Shown in pieces: positions 6,268 to 6,838 of a stretch of 6,838 bases of DNA. This stretch comes from Actinomyces viscosus (GTDB lineage: Bacteria; Bacteroidota; Bacteroidia; Flavobacteriales_D; Crocinitomicaceae). Under the pieces are notes generated by a model. That model was not told where the DNA came from. It did not search any database and saw nothing but the letters and a program-made list of their open reading frames with translations. The translations under genes and the position numbers were made by a program. Position 1 is the first letter of the stretch, and each line of letters begins with the position of its first letter. The DNA lies in NCBI GenBank assembly GCA_943326975.2, contig CALPVI020000094.1, positions 1 through 6,838 on the forward strand, in the 5' to 3' direction.

Positions 6268-6573
6268 ATGAGTTTATTAGGAAAATTATTCGGAATTAAA
6301 TCAGTAGATTTTAAAGAATTGTTGGAAAGAGGTGCGGTAATTGTGGACGTGAGAACTCCTGCTGAATTCAATTCTGGTCACATCAAAGGTGCGATTAACT
6401 TACCGTTACAAACGTTAACGAGTAACATGGGTAAATTAAAAAAAGATAAACCTGTAATTACTTGTTGTGCTTCTGGTATGCGAAGTGGTTCTGCGAAAAG
6501 TATTTTACTTTCAAACGGTTTCAAAGAGGTTCAAAATGGTGGTGGTTGGACTTCTTTACGATCAAAAATCTAA
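6268..6573 (+). CDS. Small rhodanese-domain protein (second of tandem pair)
   Basis: 101-aa rhodanese-domain protein, paralogous to the gene just upstream. The fold is more complete: an N-terminal lead MSLLGKLFGIKSVDFKELLE (1-20), then VIVDVRTPAEFNSGHIKGAINLPL (24-47), the active loop CCASGMRSG (66-74) with presumed catalytic Cys67 and Arg72, and NGGGW (90-94). The lead is mildly hydrophobic but has no cleavage site and is too short for a convincing membrane anchor, so a cytoplasmic place is likely. The two proteins share the VDVRT.AEF, G.IN.PL, CCASG.RSG and NGG.W blocks, suggesting local duplication. The 18-bp spacer and the terminator after this gene indicate a two-gene transcript. Likely role: handling of persulfide or reactive sulfur, inferred from the family only. 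Confidence 0.9.
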   Translation: MSLLGKLFGIKSVDFKELLERGAVIVDVRTPAEFNSGHIKGAINLPLQTLTSNMGKLKKDKPVITCCASGMRSGSAKSILLSNGFKEVQNGGGWTSLRSKI

Positions 6574-6583
6574 TGTTTTTTTC

Positions 6584-6599
6584 TTCATTTCGAAATGAA
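6584..6599. repeat. Perfect 16-bp palindrome after the rhodanese genes
   Basis: TTCATTTCGAAATGAA is fully self-complementary, centred at 6591.5, and begins 10 bp after the second rhodanese stop. It is flanked by T7 on the left and an A-rich run on the right, so it does not have a terminator's T-tract on the outgoing side of either strand. It may extend the 3' end structure or serve as a binding site. Confidence 0.5.
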
Positions 6600-6613
6600 A
6601 AATAAATTTAAAC

Positions 6614-6645
6614 AAAAAACTGTTCAATCTTGAGCAGTTTTTTTT
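6614..6645 (+). terminator. Rho-independent terminator of the rhodanese operon
   Basis: A stem of AAAAAACTGTTCAA (6614-6627) pairs with TTGAGCAGTTTTTT (6630-6643) with a single G-U wobble. The core CTGTTCA/TGAGCAG closes a 4-nt loop, and eight T residues follow (6638-6645). The A-tract on the left means it could also stop transcription entering from the right. It is the only good terminator in the window. Confidence 0.88.
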
Positions 6646-6770
6646 GCTTAGTTACAACTAATTTTCTTTGCTTTTTATTTGATTTTTAAATTTTCAAAGG
6701 AAAAACCTATTTTTTTATGCTTTATTTTCAATTACTTACAATAAAAACATAAAAAAGTTTACTTAAACAC

Positions 6771-6800
6771 TTGCAGATTTAAATTATGTACCTATCTTTG
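6771..6800 (+). promoter_or_regulatory. Strong consensus Bacteroidota promoter for a gene beyond the right edge
   Basis: TTG at 6771-6773, a 19-bp spacer and TATCTTTG at 6793-6800 match the TTG-N19-TAnnTTTG pattern without a mismatch. Transcription should start near 6805. The following bases up to the window end contain no ATG, so the leader is at least about 34 nt and the gene lies outside. The 125 bp between the terminator and this promoter (6646-6770) hold nothing I can recognise. Confidence 0.8.
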
Positions 6801-6808
6801 CACCCGTA

Positions 6809-6822
6809 ATCACAACGGTGAT
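6809..6822 (+). other. Small hairpin in the 5' leader of the off-window gene
   Basis: ATCAC (6809-6813), loop AACG (6814-6817), GTGAT (6818-6822) form a 5-bp stem only a few bases after the predicted transcription start. It may stabilise the transcript or take part in translational control, but it is too small to call a riboswitch. Confidence 0.4.
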
Positions 6823-6838
6823 AATACAAAATAAATAA

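Noticed and set aside
5980..6573. A single two-domain rhodanese broken by a frameshift
   Set aside because: Each half has its own ATG, stop and complete active-site loop, with an 18-bp spacer, so these are two genes rather than one interrupted tandem-domain protein.
6584..6599. Palindrome TTCATTTCGAAATGAA as a second terminator
   Set aside because: Neither strand has a T-tract after the stem; the T-run lies on the wrong side. The hairpin at 6614-6645 is clearly the terminator.
6697..6716. AGG-AAAAA-CCT followed by a T-run, as a terminator-like hairpin
   Set aside because: Only three base pairs could form, too few for a stable stem, in very AT-rich DNA.
6801..6838. Riboswitch in the leader at the right edge
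   Set aside because: Only about 34 nt of leader are visible, with one 5-bp hairpin and no conserved aptamer motif that I recognise.

Overview
The window looks like chromosomal DNA from a Bacteroidota bacterium, most likely order Flavobacteriales. It is AT-rich. Start codons lack Shine-Dalgarno-like sequences, and promoters fit the Bacteroidota pattern (TTG, about 17-20 nt, TAnnTTTG). It encodes PorT/SprT, a type IX secretion component restricted to this phylum. The genus cannot be fixed from the sequence.

Left and centre (66-5767, minus strand): six tightly packed genes, apparently one operon transcribed right to left. In transcription order they are a PLP aminotransferase (aspartate aminotransferase type), a stand-alone heptose-7-phosphate kinase (RfaE1/HldE kinase half), the menaquinone/ubiquinone C-methyltransferase UbiE/MenG, the T9SS protein PorT, a COG2509-type FAD-dependent dehydrogenase, and the tRNA wobble methyltransferase TrmL. 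Three junctions are one-base TAATG overlaps, one is an 11-bp overlap, and the only gap is 49 bp (before porT). The products serve amino-acid metabolism, LPS inner core, respiratory quinone, gliding/secretion and tRNA modification: housekeeping genes of mixed function rather than one pathway.

Right (5768-6838, plus strand): a divergent intergenic region of 212 bp separates the operon from two small tandem rhodanese-domain proteins (89 and 101 aa), both with an intact CCASG.RSG active-site loop. Their promoter has a perfect -7 box (TAACTTTG) but no -33 TTG. Instead, a Crp/Fnr-like inverted repeat (TGTAACTTATGCTACA) is centred about 41.5 bp before the predicted start of transcription, the classical class II activator position. 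The pair ends in a strong intrinsic terminator at 6614-6645. The last ~190 bp carry no gene but hold a textbook promoter (TTG-N19-TATCTTTG) and a short leader hairpin for a gene that begins beyond the window.

No tRNA, rRNA, CRISPR array, insertion sequence or prophage gene was seen. The region reads as ordinary core genome; the part most worth following up is the small rhodanese operon with its inferred activator-dependent promoter.
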